From DASUPK01 sp963743575 (lineage in GTDB: Bacteria > Actinomycetota > Thermoleophilia > Solirubrobacterales > 70-9), in assembly GCA_963743575.1 (NCBI GenBank), contig CAVUQC010000002.1, forward strand, positions 186,001 to 250,000: a stretch of 64,000 bases of DNA. Reading direction: 5' to 3'. Positions 16,503 to 24,794 of this stretch are shown one piece after another (positions within the stretch are counted from its first letter, which is position 1; every line of letters starts with the position of its first letter). Under the pieces are notes generated by a model. The model searched no databases and was not told the origin of the DNA. It worked only from the letters and a program-made list of their open reading frames with translations. A program made the translations under genes and the position numbers.

Positions 16503-19500
16503 GTGGGCCGAGGTAGAGAAGAACTGAAGGTCGCGACGGATCAGGCGCCGGACGAGGCGTCCGGCGCCCCCGTCGAGGCGGGCGCGGATCAGGTCGAGCG
16601 CCTCCTCGCGGGGCTGAACGGCCCGCAGCGGGAGGCCGTCACCTTCGGTGAGGGTCCGCTGCTGATCCTGGCCGGCGCGGGCTCGGGAAAGACGCGCGCA
16701 CTGACCCACCGGATCGCCTGGCTGCTCGCCACCGGGCGCGCACACCCCAACCAGATCCTGGCGATCACGTTCACCAACAAGGCGGCCGACGAGATGCGGG
16801 AGCGCGTCTCCACGCTGGTCGGCGGCGTCTCGCGGCGGATGTGGGTGATGACCTTCCATGCCGCCTGCGCGCGCCTGCTGCGCATCGAGGCGGAGCGCCT
16901 CGGCTACACGAGCAAGTTCACGATCTACGACGAGGCCGACTCGCTGCGCATGCTGAAGCGCTGCCTGGAGGAGCTGGAGGTGGACACCAAGCGCTATCCG
17001 CCGCGCGCCATCCGCGCCCGGATCTCGGACGCGAAGAACCAGCTGATCGACGCCGAGACCTACCAGGAGCAGCCTCTCGGTGGTCCGTTCGAGGATCTGG
17101 TGGGGCAGGCCTATCGGCTCTATGAGCGCCGGATGCTCGATGCGAACTCGATGGACTTCGACGACCTGTTGATGCGGACGGTCAACGTGCTCGAGCTCTT
17201 CGAGGACGTCCGCCGGCGCTACCGGGAGCGCTTCCGCTGGATCTTGGTGGACGAGTACCAGGACACCAACCACGCTCAATACCGGCTGCTGCAGCTCCTT
17301 GCTGCGAACGACGGGAACTTGACTGTGGTTGGGGACGAGGATCAGTGCGTACTTGAAGGGACCCAGGTCACGATGAGCGATGGCTCAAAGAAGGCCATCG
17401 AGAACATCCGGCCTGGGGAGCAGGTCTTGTCCAGTTACGGGAGCGGAGAGTTTCGGCCAGCACGCGTCTTGAAGGTCCATACGGCCGCCCGTAACAGCGG
17501 AGTCGAGATTGGCACAAAGAGTGGGAGGCGGTTGATCAGCACCCGCGAGCACACTCATTTCGCTGGTTACCGACTCGGTCTGACCCCCCAAATGCACGTG
17601 ACCTACCTCATGGAGAAGCACGAGGTCGGGTTCCGTGTGGGGACCACCTGCGTCTACACGAACGGAAAGAGAAAACCGCGGCTCGGGCTGGCGCAGCGCT
17701 GCATGCAAGAGGGCGCGGACGCGGGTTGGGTGATCTCGACTCATGCTGAGGAGGCGGACGCGAGAGTTGACGAATCGATCCTTGCCGCGACGTACGGTCT
17801 TCCTCAACTGCCTTTCAACGCACGTTCTTCTAAGACAGCCACCGGTGTTGTCGCAAGCCAGGAACTGCTCGACGACGTCTTTTCAAGCGTCAATACAGCT
17901 AGCGGAGGGTCGCAGCTACTCGAGGACCAAGGCTTGGCACGTGAATACCCGCATCACGCTGCTCAGGCGAGCACTGGATTCAGACGGAATTTGACCGTTT
18001 CTCTGTGCGGTGATCGCCGAGGCAAGCGTCCAATGCATCGCATTTCGATCTTTGGCGAGGATGAGGAAGGTCGCCGCACACTCGAGGCCATCGGTCTCAG
18101 CGTTAGGCCCGCGCGAGCCGGATCGCCCTCGTGGAGACATGAATCCGCGTTCGTCGACATAGCGTCGTTGATCGAGCGGACCAAACAGATTCAGAGCGCC
18201 CTCGATGTTGAAGTGAGGTGGACTGCCCGACTCGGGTGCAAGGTGGCCGGTCAGGGCAACTCCCTGCCGATGATCCCGGCCGGATCGGTCCGCCCCGGAA
18301 TGGTCATTTTCGGAGACCACGGTGAATTCGACCTGGTGACCTGTGTTGCTGACGTCCCGACGGACCGACCCTTCTATGACCTCGACGTTGAGAACACTCA
18401 CAACTACATCGCGAATGGACTGATTACGCACAACTCGGTCTATGGGTTCAGAGGGGCCGAAGTCCGCAACATCCTTGAGTTCGATGATGATTTTCCGGAC
18501 GCACACGTCGTGAAGCTCGAGCAGAACTACCGTTCGACCGAGACGATTCTTGAGGCCGCCAATGCGGTGATCTCTCACAACAGTGGGCGCCTCGGCAAGC
18601 GCCTCTGGTCGGACCTCGGCGAGGGGGAGAAGATCCACGTCGCCGAGCTCGAGGACGAGCATGCGGAGGCCCGGTTCGTCGCCGGTGAGATCGAGGAGCT
18701 GGTCGACAAGGGGGGCCTCTCGCGGGACGAGATCGCGGTCTTCTACCGGACCAACGCGCACAGCCGGGTGCTCGAGGACATCCTGGTCCGCTACGAAATG
18801 CCCTATCAGGTGATCGGCGGGACCAAGTTCTACGAGCGCGCCGAGATCAAGGACGCCGTCGCCTACCTGCAGCTGCTCGTCAACCCGGCGGACGAGGTGA
18901 GCTTCTCCCGGGTGATCAACTCCCCGCGGCGCGGGATCGGGAACACCAGCCAGGGGCGCCTGCTCGCGCACGCGAACACGACCGGCCACACCATTTGGGA
19001 GGTCGCCAAGGAAGCCGAGGCGGTGCCGGGGCTGTCGGCGGCCGCGATCAAGTCCATCGGGCGCTTCACCGAGCTGATCGAGGAGCTTCGCGCCGAGTTC
19101 GAGCTCGGGCCCGTCGCGGATCTGCTCAGGGCCCTGCTGGAGCGCTCCGGGTACCTGGACGCACTGCGTGCCGAGCGGACCATCGAGGCTGAGGGCCGCA
19201 TCGAGAACCTCGAGGAGCTGGTCGGGGTGGCGGCCGAGTTTGATGCGAACCGCGCGGTCGAGGGGCCCTCCGACATCGCCCCGCTCGACGAGTTCCTCCA
19301 GGCGATCTCGCTGTACACCGACCAGGACGACCTGAGCCGCGACGAGTCCAAGGTGACGCTGATGACTCTCCACAACGCGAAGGGCCTCGAGTACGACGCC
19401 GTCTTCATCATCGGCTGCGAGGAGGGCGTTTTCCCCCACTCGCGCTCGCTGGAGGAGGGGAACGAGGAGGAGGAGCGCCGCCTCGCCTACGTCGGCATCA

Positions 19501-19856
19501 CCCGGGCCCGCAAGCGACTCTGGATGACGCATGCCCGCAGCCGCCGCCTCTTCGGGGGCCGCGAGACCGGATTCCCGTCCCGGTTCCTCTCGGAGCTCCC
19601 GGAGACACTGGTCGAGCGAGAGGGGACGCAGGAGCAGGCGATCACGGGCTGGTCTTCGGGTGGGAGCACCGGGCCCACGCCCAGGGCCGATCCGTCCCTC
19701 TCCTTCGTCACCGGTGACGACATCGTGCACGCGAGCTTCGGCGACGGCGTGGTCACCGCCGTCGAGCCGGGCGGGGTGATTGTCGTCCGCTTCGCCAGCG
19801 ATGGTGCCGAGCGCAAGCTGATGGCCGACTACGCGCCCCTCAGGAAGGCGGGCTGA
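16503..19856 (+). CDS. pcrA: ATP-dependent DNA helicase PcrA/UvrD with an internal intein
   Basis: This is a superfamily 1A helicase of 1117 residues, or 754 after removal of the intein (282-644). Visible motifs are the Q-motif LNGPQREAV, Walker A AGAGSGKT (57-64), motif Ia ITFTNKAADEM, motif II DEYQDTN, motif III GDEDQ then SVYGFRGAE across the intein, motif IV LEQNYRST, motif V TLMTLHNAKGLEYDAVF and motif VI YVGITRARKRL. The C-terminal tail (GDDIVHASFGDGVVTAV) is the PcrA/UvrD polymerase-interaction type. It unwinds DNA in excision repair and removes RecA. GTG 16503 is the first start; folD follows one base after the stop. Confidence 0.96.
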   Translation: MGRGREELKVATDQAPDEASGAPVEAGADQVERLLAGLNGPQREAVTFGEGPLLILAGAGSGKTRALTHRIAWLLATGRAHPNQILAITFTNKAADEMRERVSTLVGGVSRRMWVMTFHAACARLLRIEAERLGYTSKFTIYDEADSLRMLKRCLEELEVDTKRYPPRAIRARISDAKNQLIDAETYQEQPLGGPFEDLVGQAYRLYERRMLDANSMDFDDLLMRTVNVLELFEDVRRRYRERFRWILVDEYQDTNHAQYRLLQLLAANDGNLTVVGDEDQCVLEGTQVTMSDGSKKAIENIRPGEQVLSSYGSGEFRPARVLKVHTAARNSGVEIGTKSGRRLISTREHTHFAGYRLGLTPQMHVTYLMEKHEVGFRVGTTCVYTNGKRKPRLGLAQRCMQEGADAGWVISTHAEEADARVDESILAATYGLPQLPFNARSSKTATGVVASQELLDDVFSSVNTASGGSQLLEDQGLAREYPHHAAQASTGFRRNLTVSLCGDRRGKRPMHRISIFGEDEEGRRTLEAIGLSVRPARAGSPSWRHESAFVDIASLIERTKQIQSALDVEVRWTARLGCKVAGQGNSLPMIPAGSVRPGMVIFGDHGEFDLVTCVADVPTDRPFYDLDVENTHNYIANGLITHNSVYGFRGAEVRNILEFDDDFPDAHVVKLEQNYRSTETILEAANAVISHNSGRLGKRLWSDLGEGEKIHVAELEDEHAEARFVAGEIEELVDKGGLSRDEIAVFYRTNAHSRVLEDILVRYEMPYQVIGGTKFYERAEIKDAVAYLQLLVNPADEVSFSRVINSPRRGIGNTSQGRLLAHANTTGHTIWEVAKEAEAVPGLSAAAIKSIGRFTELIEELRAEFELGPVADLLRALLERSGYLDALRAERTIEAEGRIENLEELVGVAAEFDANRAVEGPSDIAPLDEFLQAISLYTDQDDLSRDESKVTLMTLHNAKGLEYDAVFIIGCEEGVFPHSRSLEEGNEEEERRLAYVGITRARKRLWMTHARSRRLFGGRETGFPSRFLSELPETLVEREGTQEQAITGWSSGGSTGPTPRADPSLSFVTGDDIVHASFGDGVVTAVEPGGVIVVRFASDGAERKLMADYAPLRKAG
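17346..18434 (+). mobile_element. Intein in helicase motif III of PcrA (363 residues)
   Basis: The splicing signals are complete: Cys1 in CVLEGTQVTMSDG (block A), block B STREHTHF with Thr and His, block F RPFYDLDVENTHNYIANG, C-terminal His-Asn (LITHN) and a Ser at +1. Splicing restores GDEDQ-SVYGFRGA. The roughly 200 residues between blocks B and F are long enough for a homing endonuclease, but no clear LAGLIDADG pair is visible. Codon third positions are much richer in A/T than in the helicase, consistent with horizontal arrival. Confidence 0.95.
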
Positions 19857-19857
19857 G

Positions 19858-20727
19858 ATGCCCGCCACCGTGATCGACGGCAAGGCCGTTGCCGCGTCGG
19901 TGCGCGAGCGGGTCCGCGGCGAGGTCGTGGAGCTGTCGGCGGAGCTGGGGCGCCCGCCGGGATTGGCCACGGTGCTCGTCGGTGACGATCCAGCTTCCGC
20001 GATCTATGTCCGTCGCAAGAGGGAGGCGTGTGAGGAGGTGGGGATCCGCTCCATCCATCACGAGCCCGACGGGTCGATCTCGCAGGAGGATCTCCTCGAT
20101 CTGGTGGGTGAGCTCAATGACTCGGATGACGTCGACGGAATCCTGGTTCAGCTGCCGCTGCCGGACCAGATCGATGCCGACGCGATCGTGAATGCCCTGG
20201 ATCCCGGCAAGGACGTCGACGGCCTCACGCCGATCAGCGCAGGCCGCCTGGCCAGAGGCGAGCCGGGGCTGGTGCCCTGCACGCCGCAGGGAATCATGGA
20301 GCTGCTCGCCTCGGCTGGAGTTGATCCGGCCGGAAAGGAGGCGGTGATCGTGGGGCGCTCGAACCTGGTCGGCAGACCGGTGTTCTCACTGCTGCTCGGA
20401 GCCAACGCCACGGTGACGATCTGCCACAGCCGCACCCGCGACCTGGGAGAGGTCTGCCGGCGCGCCGAGATCCTGATCGCCGCCGCGGGACAGCCGCGAC
20501 TGATCGGCGGCGACATGATCCGCCCCGGGGCCACGGTGATCGACGTGGGGACCAATCGCACCGACGATGGCCTGGTCGGGGACGTGGACTTCGACGCCGC
20601 CGTCGAGGTTGCCGGCGCCATCACGCCCGTGCCCGGGGGCGTCGGCCCGATGACGATCGCGATGCTCTTGGTGAACACGGTCAAGGCGGCACGGCTTCGC
20701 CATCAGATCGCGGCCGCTACTGGTTGA
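19858..20727 (+). CDS. folD: Methylenetetrahydrofolate dehydrogenase / cyclohydrolase
   Basis: The 289-residue bifunctional enzyme interconverts 5,10-methylene-THF, 5,10-methenyl-THF and 10-formyl-THF. Visible motifs are YVRRKREACEEVGI with the active-site Lys, DGILVQLPLP, DPGKDVDGL, PCTPQGIMELL, the NADP-binding GRSNLVGRPVF and the C-terminal TPVPGGVGPMTIAMLL. The ATG lies one base after the pcrA stop, so the two are probably co-transcribed. Length is normal. Confidence 0.97.
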   Translation: MPATVIDGKAVAASVRERVRGEVVELSAELGRPPGLATVLVGDDPASAIYVRRKREACEEVGIRSIHHEPDGSISQEDLLDLVGELNDSDDVDGILVQLPLPDQIDADAIVNALDPGKDVDGLTPISAGRLARGEPGLVPCTPQGIMELLASAGVDPAGKEAVIVGRSNLVGRPVFSLLLGANATVTICHSRTRDLGEVCRRAEILIAAAGQPRLIGGDMIRPGATVIDVGTNRTDDGLVGDVDFDAAVEVAGAITPVPGGVGPMTIAMLLVNTVKAARLRHQIAAATG

Positions 20728-20762
20728 ATGCCCTCCGCAATCCATCGACGGAGGCTGACTTA

Positions 20763-21455
20763 GTGGACTCATCAAGGCTGCGCACGGGGGAGATCGTTGC
20801 CGGAATCGGTGGCGTCGCCCTGTTCGTGTTCCTGTTCTTCGACTGGTTCGGCGGAGGTGCGGAGGTGAGCGGCAGCCTGGTCAACGGCACCGCCACCCTC
20901 TCGCACCCGGGCATCAGTGGCTGGGATGCGCTCGTCGACCTGCCGGGGTTCCTGATCGTCCTCTCGGGGGTCTCGGGGATCGCGCTGGCGTACCTGGCCA
21001 TGGCCGGGCAGCGCGTCAACATCCCGGTGCGGCGCGGAGCCATCACGGCGCTGCTGGGCGCACTGGCAGTCCTGCTGATTCTCTGGCGGATGTTCGCCGG
21101 CTCGCCGACGCTCAAGATCGGCGTGTTCCTCGGCCTGGCCGCTGCGATCGCCATCACGGCCGGCGCCCTGATGGCGCTCGGCGAGGACGGGTTCCAGCCG
21201 CTGGTGGCCGTCGCGGGGGGCCGCACCCGGGCCGCTGCGGCGACCGCTCCCGCGGCAACACCGCCGGCAGCCCCGGCGGCGGCACCCGCCAAGAGCAGCT
21301 CGAGCTCGAGCGGATCCGCGACGACCAAGCGCTCGACCGCGAAGAAGGGGGCCGCACGCTCCGGGTCCAAGGCGAAGTCGTCGGGCTCAACCAAGAAGAA
21401 GAAGTCGAGCTCGTCTCGCTCGGGCACCACCAAGAGCAAGAGCTCGAAGAAGTAG
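20763..21455 (+). CDS. Four-helix membrane protein with Lys/Ser tail (tandem family member 1)
   Basis: The 230-residue product starts RLRTGEIVAGIGGVALFV, then FFDWF, then an outside loop and three further membrane segments up to about residue 145. A long Ala/Pro then Ser/Lys/Gly-rich tail (about 150-230) should face the cytoplasm and be disordered and strongly basic. The next three genes have the same core without the tail. GTG 20763 is chosen for CGGAGG eight bases upstream; TTG 20724, which overlaps the folD stop, would add 13 residues. Function unknown. Confidence 0.78.
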   Translation: MDSSRLRTGEIVAGIGGVALFVFLFFDWFGGGAEVSGSLVNGTATLSHPGISGWDALVDLPGFLIVLSGVSGIALAYLAMAGQRVNIPVRRGAITALLGALAVLLILWRMFAGSPTLKIGVFLGLAAAIAITAGALMALGEDGFQPLVAVAGGRTRAAAATAPAATPPAAPAAAPAKSSSSSSGSATTKRSTAKKGAARSGSKAKSSGSTKKKKSSSSRSGTTKSKSSKK

Positions 21456-21458
21456 CCA

Positions 21459-21483
21459 GCCGGATATCCGGCCGTGTTACACG
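21459..21483. promoter_or_regulatory. Two adjacent palindromes between membrane genes 1 and 2
   Basis: GCCGGATATCCGGC (21459-21472) is a perfect 14-base palindrome three bases after the stop codon. It is followed directly by CGTGT-T-ACACG (21473-21483). The first lacks a loop and so suits a dimeric protein site better than a terminator. Confidence 0.35.
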
Positions 21484-21535
21484 CGCCGGCCTGTGTAGGG
21501 TCAGCGCGCTCGGTGAACTCGACGGAGGACTGAAA

Positions 21536-21988
21536 ATGACTGGAAGGCTTTCTCAGGGGCAGATCATCGCGGCGGTCGGAGCCGTCGTGCTGCTGGTCGC
21601 CATGTTCCTGCCCTGGATCGGGGTGAGCGGACCTTCGCTCCCATCAGGGATTCAGCTGCCGCCCGGCGCGGCGAGCGTCGCCGGCAGCACCTCGGACAAC
21701 GTCTGGAAGGGATCGACGCTCGACATCTATCTGCTCATCACCGTGATCGTCGCCGCGCTGCCGGCCGTGCTCGCGCTCACCGACAGCTCCGAGGAGTTCT
21801 CCTTCGTCTCGGCGGCCACGTTCTTGCTCGGAGTGGTCGCGGTGATCCTGGTCGCCGCCTTCCTGACCGTCGACTTCCCGGACGGAGCCGATCGCAAGAT
21901 CGGCGCGTTCATCGGCCTGGGCGCTGCGCTGGTCGTCGCGTACGGCGGGTTCAGGGCGATGCAGGAAGAGGTCGCCGGGGAGATATAG
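21536..21988 (+). CDS. Four-helix membrane protein (tandem family member 2)
   Basis: This 150-residue protein begins MTGRLSQGQIIAAVGAVVLLVAMFLPWIG, nearly the same opening as its neighbours. It has four predicted membrane segments and an outside loop rich in Gly/Pro/Ser between helices 1 and 2 (ending VWKGSTLDIYLLI). The GADRKIGAFIGLGAAL segment before helix 4 recurs in member 3. GGAGG sits ten bases before ATG 21536. No enzyme or transport motif is seen. It looks like a small actinobacterial membrane family of unknown role. Confidence 0.78.
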   Translation: MTGRLSQGQIIAAVGAVVLLVAMFLPWIGVSGPSLPSGIQLPPGAASVAGSTSDNVWKGSTLDIYLLITVIVAALPAVLALTDSSEEFSFVSAATFLLGVVAVILVAAFLTVDFPDGADRKIGAFIGLGAALVVAYGGFRAMQEEVAGEI

Positions 21989-22020
21989 GCTCGTTCAAGG
22001 AAAGGACACGGAGGAGGCAA

Positions 22021-22458
22021 ATGGACGCGAACAGGTTGTCTCAAGGGCAGCTCGTCGCCGCAATTGCGGCGATCGCCCTTTTCATCATCAGCTTCCTGCC
22101 CTGGTTCGGCGTTTCTGGAGCCGTAACCGTCGGCGGGACGACGATCGGCGGATCGAAGAACTTCAGCCTCTGGGAGGCTGAGAATCCGCTCGACATCTAC
22201 CTGTTGATCGTGATTCTGGTGGCGCTGGTGCCCGCCGTTCTGGCGCTGATGGGAGACGGCGCGGACGCGCCGATGGCCGCGATGGCGACGGCCCTCCTCG
22301 GCGGAGTCGGCACGATCCTGATCCTGTACCAGGTGTTCGACACACCTGGCGACGCGGACCGCAAGATCGGCCTGTTCCTCGGGCTGATCGCATGCGCGGG
22401 CGTCGCCGTGGGCGGCTACCTGACGATGCAGGAGACATCAGGGGGCGAGCGGTACTGA
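22021..22458 (+). CDS. Four-helix membrane protein (tandem family member 3)
   Basis: The 145-residue paralogue of the preceding gene begins with NRLSQGQLVAAIAAIALFIISFLPWFG. It shares the ENPLDIYLLIVILVALVPAVLAL segment and GDADRKIGLFLGLIA before helix 4. The start ATG 22021 has GGAGG six bases upstream. It lies 32 bases after member 2, and its end touches member 4. Duplication in place is the simplest origin. Function unknown. Confidence 0.78.
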   Translation: MDANRLSQGQLVAAIAAIALFIISFLPWFGVSGAVTVGGTTIGGSKNFSLWEAENPLDIYLLIVILVALVPAVLALMGDGADAPMAAMATALLGGVGTILILYQVFDTPGDADRKIGLFLGLIACAGVAVGGYLTMQETSGGERY

Positions 22459-22466
22459 ACCGAGGT

Positions 22467-22871
22467 TTGCGGGCAGGCGAGCTGGTCGGGGCCATCGGTG
22501 GCCTCGGCCTGCTCGTCGCCGGCTTTTTGCCCTGGTACTCCGCCCGAGGGGTGGACGTCACGGCGTGGCAGGCGTTCAGCGTCACCGACATCCTGCTCGC
22601 CGCCACCGCCGCTGTGGCCCTCTCCGTCGCGATCTGCGTCCTGTTCGGGATCTCAGTCAGCTATCCGGTCGCCGGATCCTCCGTCGCGACCGGCTTCGGC
22701 TTCGTGGCCGCGGTCGTGATCGTGATCCGCATGGTCAACCCTCCGGGAGCCGGGGATCCGAGTGTCGAGTTCGGCGCCTGGCTCGGGCTGGTCTCCGCGA
22801 TCGCCATCACGATCGGGGGCTACATGGGGATGCAGCCGCTGAAATCTCCGAGGGCTGCCTCAGCCGCGTAG
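22467..22871 (+). CDS. Four-helix membrane protein (tandem family member 4)
   Basis: The core (RAGELVGAIGGLGLLVAGFLPWYS, then VTDILLAATAAVALSVAI and VEFGAWLGLVSAIAITIGG) aligns with members 1-3. Its N terminus should lie near the stop of member 3. The first in-frame start there is TTG 22467, whereas ATG 22392 would overlap member 3 by 67 bases and add a non-matching Arg-rich stretch. The 3' end overlaps the convergent GMC oxidoreductase by 12 bases. Function unknown. Confidence 0.68.
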   Translation: MRAGELVGAIGGLGLLVAGFLPWYSARGVDVTAWQAFSVTDILLAATAAVALSVAICVLFGISVSYPVAGSSVATGFGFVAAVVIVIRMVNPPGAGDPSVEFGAWLGLVSAIAITIGGYMGMQPLKSPRAASAA

Positions 22872-24686
22872 GGCGGCGCCGACGTCCCCCGCTACGTGGG
22901 TGGCGCAGGCGATGATGGTCATCATCGGGTTCACCCCGACCGAGGTGGGGAGCAGGCTCCCGTCGGCGATGTAGAGGCTCTCGACTCCGCGGACCGCGCC
23001 GCGCGGATCGCAGACGCTGGTGTCTGGGTCGGTCCCCATGCGAGCGCTGCTCATCGGGTGGAACGCCTCGAGCCGCAGGTCCGACGGCTTCAGTTGCATC
23101 GACTCGAATTCGGCCAGCTGCCCTCGCTTGATGATCGAGGTCGGACCGACGTTCGGATAGACCTCTGTCGCCCCGGCCGCGAAGTGGACCTCCGCAGCGC
23201 GGGCGATCCCGAACTGGATCGTCTGCGCCTCCTCCTCGAGCAGGCGGTAGGAGAGCCTCAGCGACCCGCTGGAGGTGAGCCCCACCCGGCCCTCGGAGCG
23301 GTCATGCAGGTGCACGCCGATCGAGGCGATGTTGCCGAAGTGGGCCACCCGCTCCGAGAAGTCGGCGCCGACTCCCGGCAGCCACTGGGCGCCGAAGGAG
23401 AGGGGGGTGAAGGTGGCCTCGAGGAGGATCCCCTGTGGCTGCCACTGATCGACGTAGTAGCTCTGCATCACGCCCTCCCAGCCGCGGACCTCCTCCTCAT
23501 ACCGGGCGCCGATCCAGGCGGCGGGATGGATGTGGAGGTGTCTGCCGAGGGCGGGGTGGTTGATCCCCGAGCGCTTCAGGAGCTCGGGGGTGCCGAAGGC
23601 TCCCCCGGCGCTGATCACGGCCTTGGCTCGGACCTGCCAGTCGCGGCCGGCCGGCGGGCGCCCGTCGCGTGAGAGCTCCTGCGGGCCGGTGGTGGGGAGG
23701 CCGGCTCGGCAGGCGAGCCCGGTTGCTCGCCCGTCCTCCGCGAGGATCCTCTGGACCTGCACCCCCGCCCGGACGCGGGCTCCCGCGGAGACCGCGCGAG
23801 GCAGGTAGGAGACGTGCGTCGCACGCTTGGCGTCGATCTGGCAGCCGAGGGGGCAGGAGCTGCACTGGACACAGCGGCCGGCGTTGCGGCTGATCGGCCC
23901 ACCGCTCGCCCCGAGGGCGGCGGCCCCCTCGGCACAGAGCTGGCCGTTCCGTCCCAGAGTCTCGAGGTCGAGCGGCGTCACGGCCAGCATCTCCTCAGCA
24001 GCGACGTAGAGCGGGTCGAGGTCCCCCGCCCACTGGATTCCCTCAGCCTGCTGCCATTTCTCGAGCACCTCGGTGGGCGCTCGGAAGCAGGTTCCCGAAT
24101 TGATCACCGTGGTCCCACCGACGGTGCGCCCGACCGGAATGGGGATGGCGGGCTTGCCCATGGCGATCGTCATTCCGCCGTCGCGGTAGAGCAGGGGCAG
24201 GCCCTCGAGCGGGTCGGTCGGATAGGTCGTCCTGTCGACGTACGGCCCGGACTCGAGCACCATCACGTCGAGTCCCGCCTCGGCCAGGATCGCCGCTGCG
24301 GCCGCCCCGCCGGCACCGGAGCCGACGATCGCGACGTCGCAGTCCTCGCCGGCGCCGCGTGGCTCGAGATCGCCGATGCCCGTCGAGGACGGCTCCGGGG
24401 CGCCCTCGGCCACTGCGCAGCGGGACTCGACGCCGACGGCGCGCCGCACGCGCTCATCGCGCGCCCACCCGACCATCGCGAGCAGCTTCGCCAGCAGGAG
24501 GAGGTCGCGATAGAGCGAGAAGCGTGAACCCTCCATCTTCGCCATGTACTCCGAGCGCGCCTCGGCGCTCATCCGGCTGAAGCGCCATGGGAAGGGGAGG
24601 AACTCGATCACCCGGAGCGCGAGGCGAACCACCTGCACCGTTCGGGCAGGCATGCGTGAGAGGAAGCGCGCGAGCGGCTCCGCCAC
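22860..24686 (-). CDS. GMC-family FAD-dependent oxidoreductase
   Basis: The 608-residue flavoprotein has an FAD-binding DVAIVGSGAGGAAAAAIL near residues 116-133, GRTVGGTTVINSGTCFR, the Cys cluster CVQCSSCPLGC (about 268-278) typical of long alcohol/sterol-type GMC enzymes, and the active-site HPMSS...SVGVNPMMTI at the C terminus. It oxidises an alcohol or sterol; the acceptor is unknown. From the stop of the upstream gene (24795) to GTG 24686 the frame is open and protein-like (ELRTLRAIAEGIAPGEGG) but has no ATG/GTG/TTG. The true N terminus may therefore use CTG, or be truncated. Confidence 0.88.
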   Translation of the reverse strand: MAEPLARFLSRMPARTVQVVRLALRVIEFLPFPWRFSRMSAEARSEYMAKMEGSRFSLYRDLLLLAKLLAMVGWARDERVRRAVGVESRCAVAEGAPEPSSTGIGDLEPRGAGEDCDVAIVGSGAGGAAAAAILAEAGLDVMVLESGPYVDRTTYPTDPLEGLPLLYRDGGMTIAMGKPAIPIPVGRTVGGTTVINSGTCFRAPTEVLEKWQQAEGIQWAGDLDPLYVAAEEMLAVTPLDLETLGRNGQLCAEGAAALGASGGPISRNAGRCVQCSSCPLGCQIDAKRATHVSYLPRAVSAGARVRAGVQVQRILAEDGRATGLACRAGLPTTGPQELSRDGRPPAGRDWQVRAKAVISAGGAFGTPELLKRSGINHPALGRHLHIHPAAWIGARYEEEVRGWEGVMQSYYVDQWQPQGILLEATFTPLSFGAQWLPGVGADFSERVAHFGNIASIGVHLHDRSEGRVGLTSSGSLRLSYRLLEEEAQTIQFGIARAAEVHFAAGATEVYPNVGPTSIIKRGQLAEFESMQLKPSDLRLEAFHPMSSARMGTDPDTSVCDPRGAVRGVESLYIADGSLLPTSVGVNPMMTIIACATHVAGDVGAALRG

Positions 24687-24794
24687 GGGGACCTCGGTCC
24701 CCGCCGCCGGCAGACCGCCCTCACCAGGGGCGATTCCCTCCGCGATGGCTCGCAGAGTCCTGAGCTCGGCGGCCCGGAGCCCCGGCGGGCGCCT

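Noticed and set aside
17916..19970. A 684-codon antisense frame across pcrA and the start of folD
   Set aside because: Composition is that of a shadow frame and it opposes conserved helicase motifs.
21250..21450. Repetitive Ala/Pro and Lys/Ser coding stretch as a possible repeat element
   Set aside because: It is the low-complexity tail of a membrane protein, in frame to its stop, not an independent repeat.
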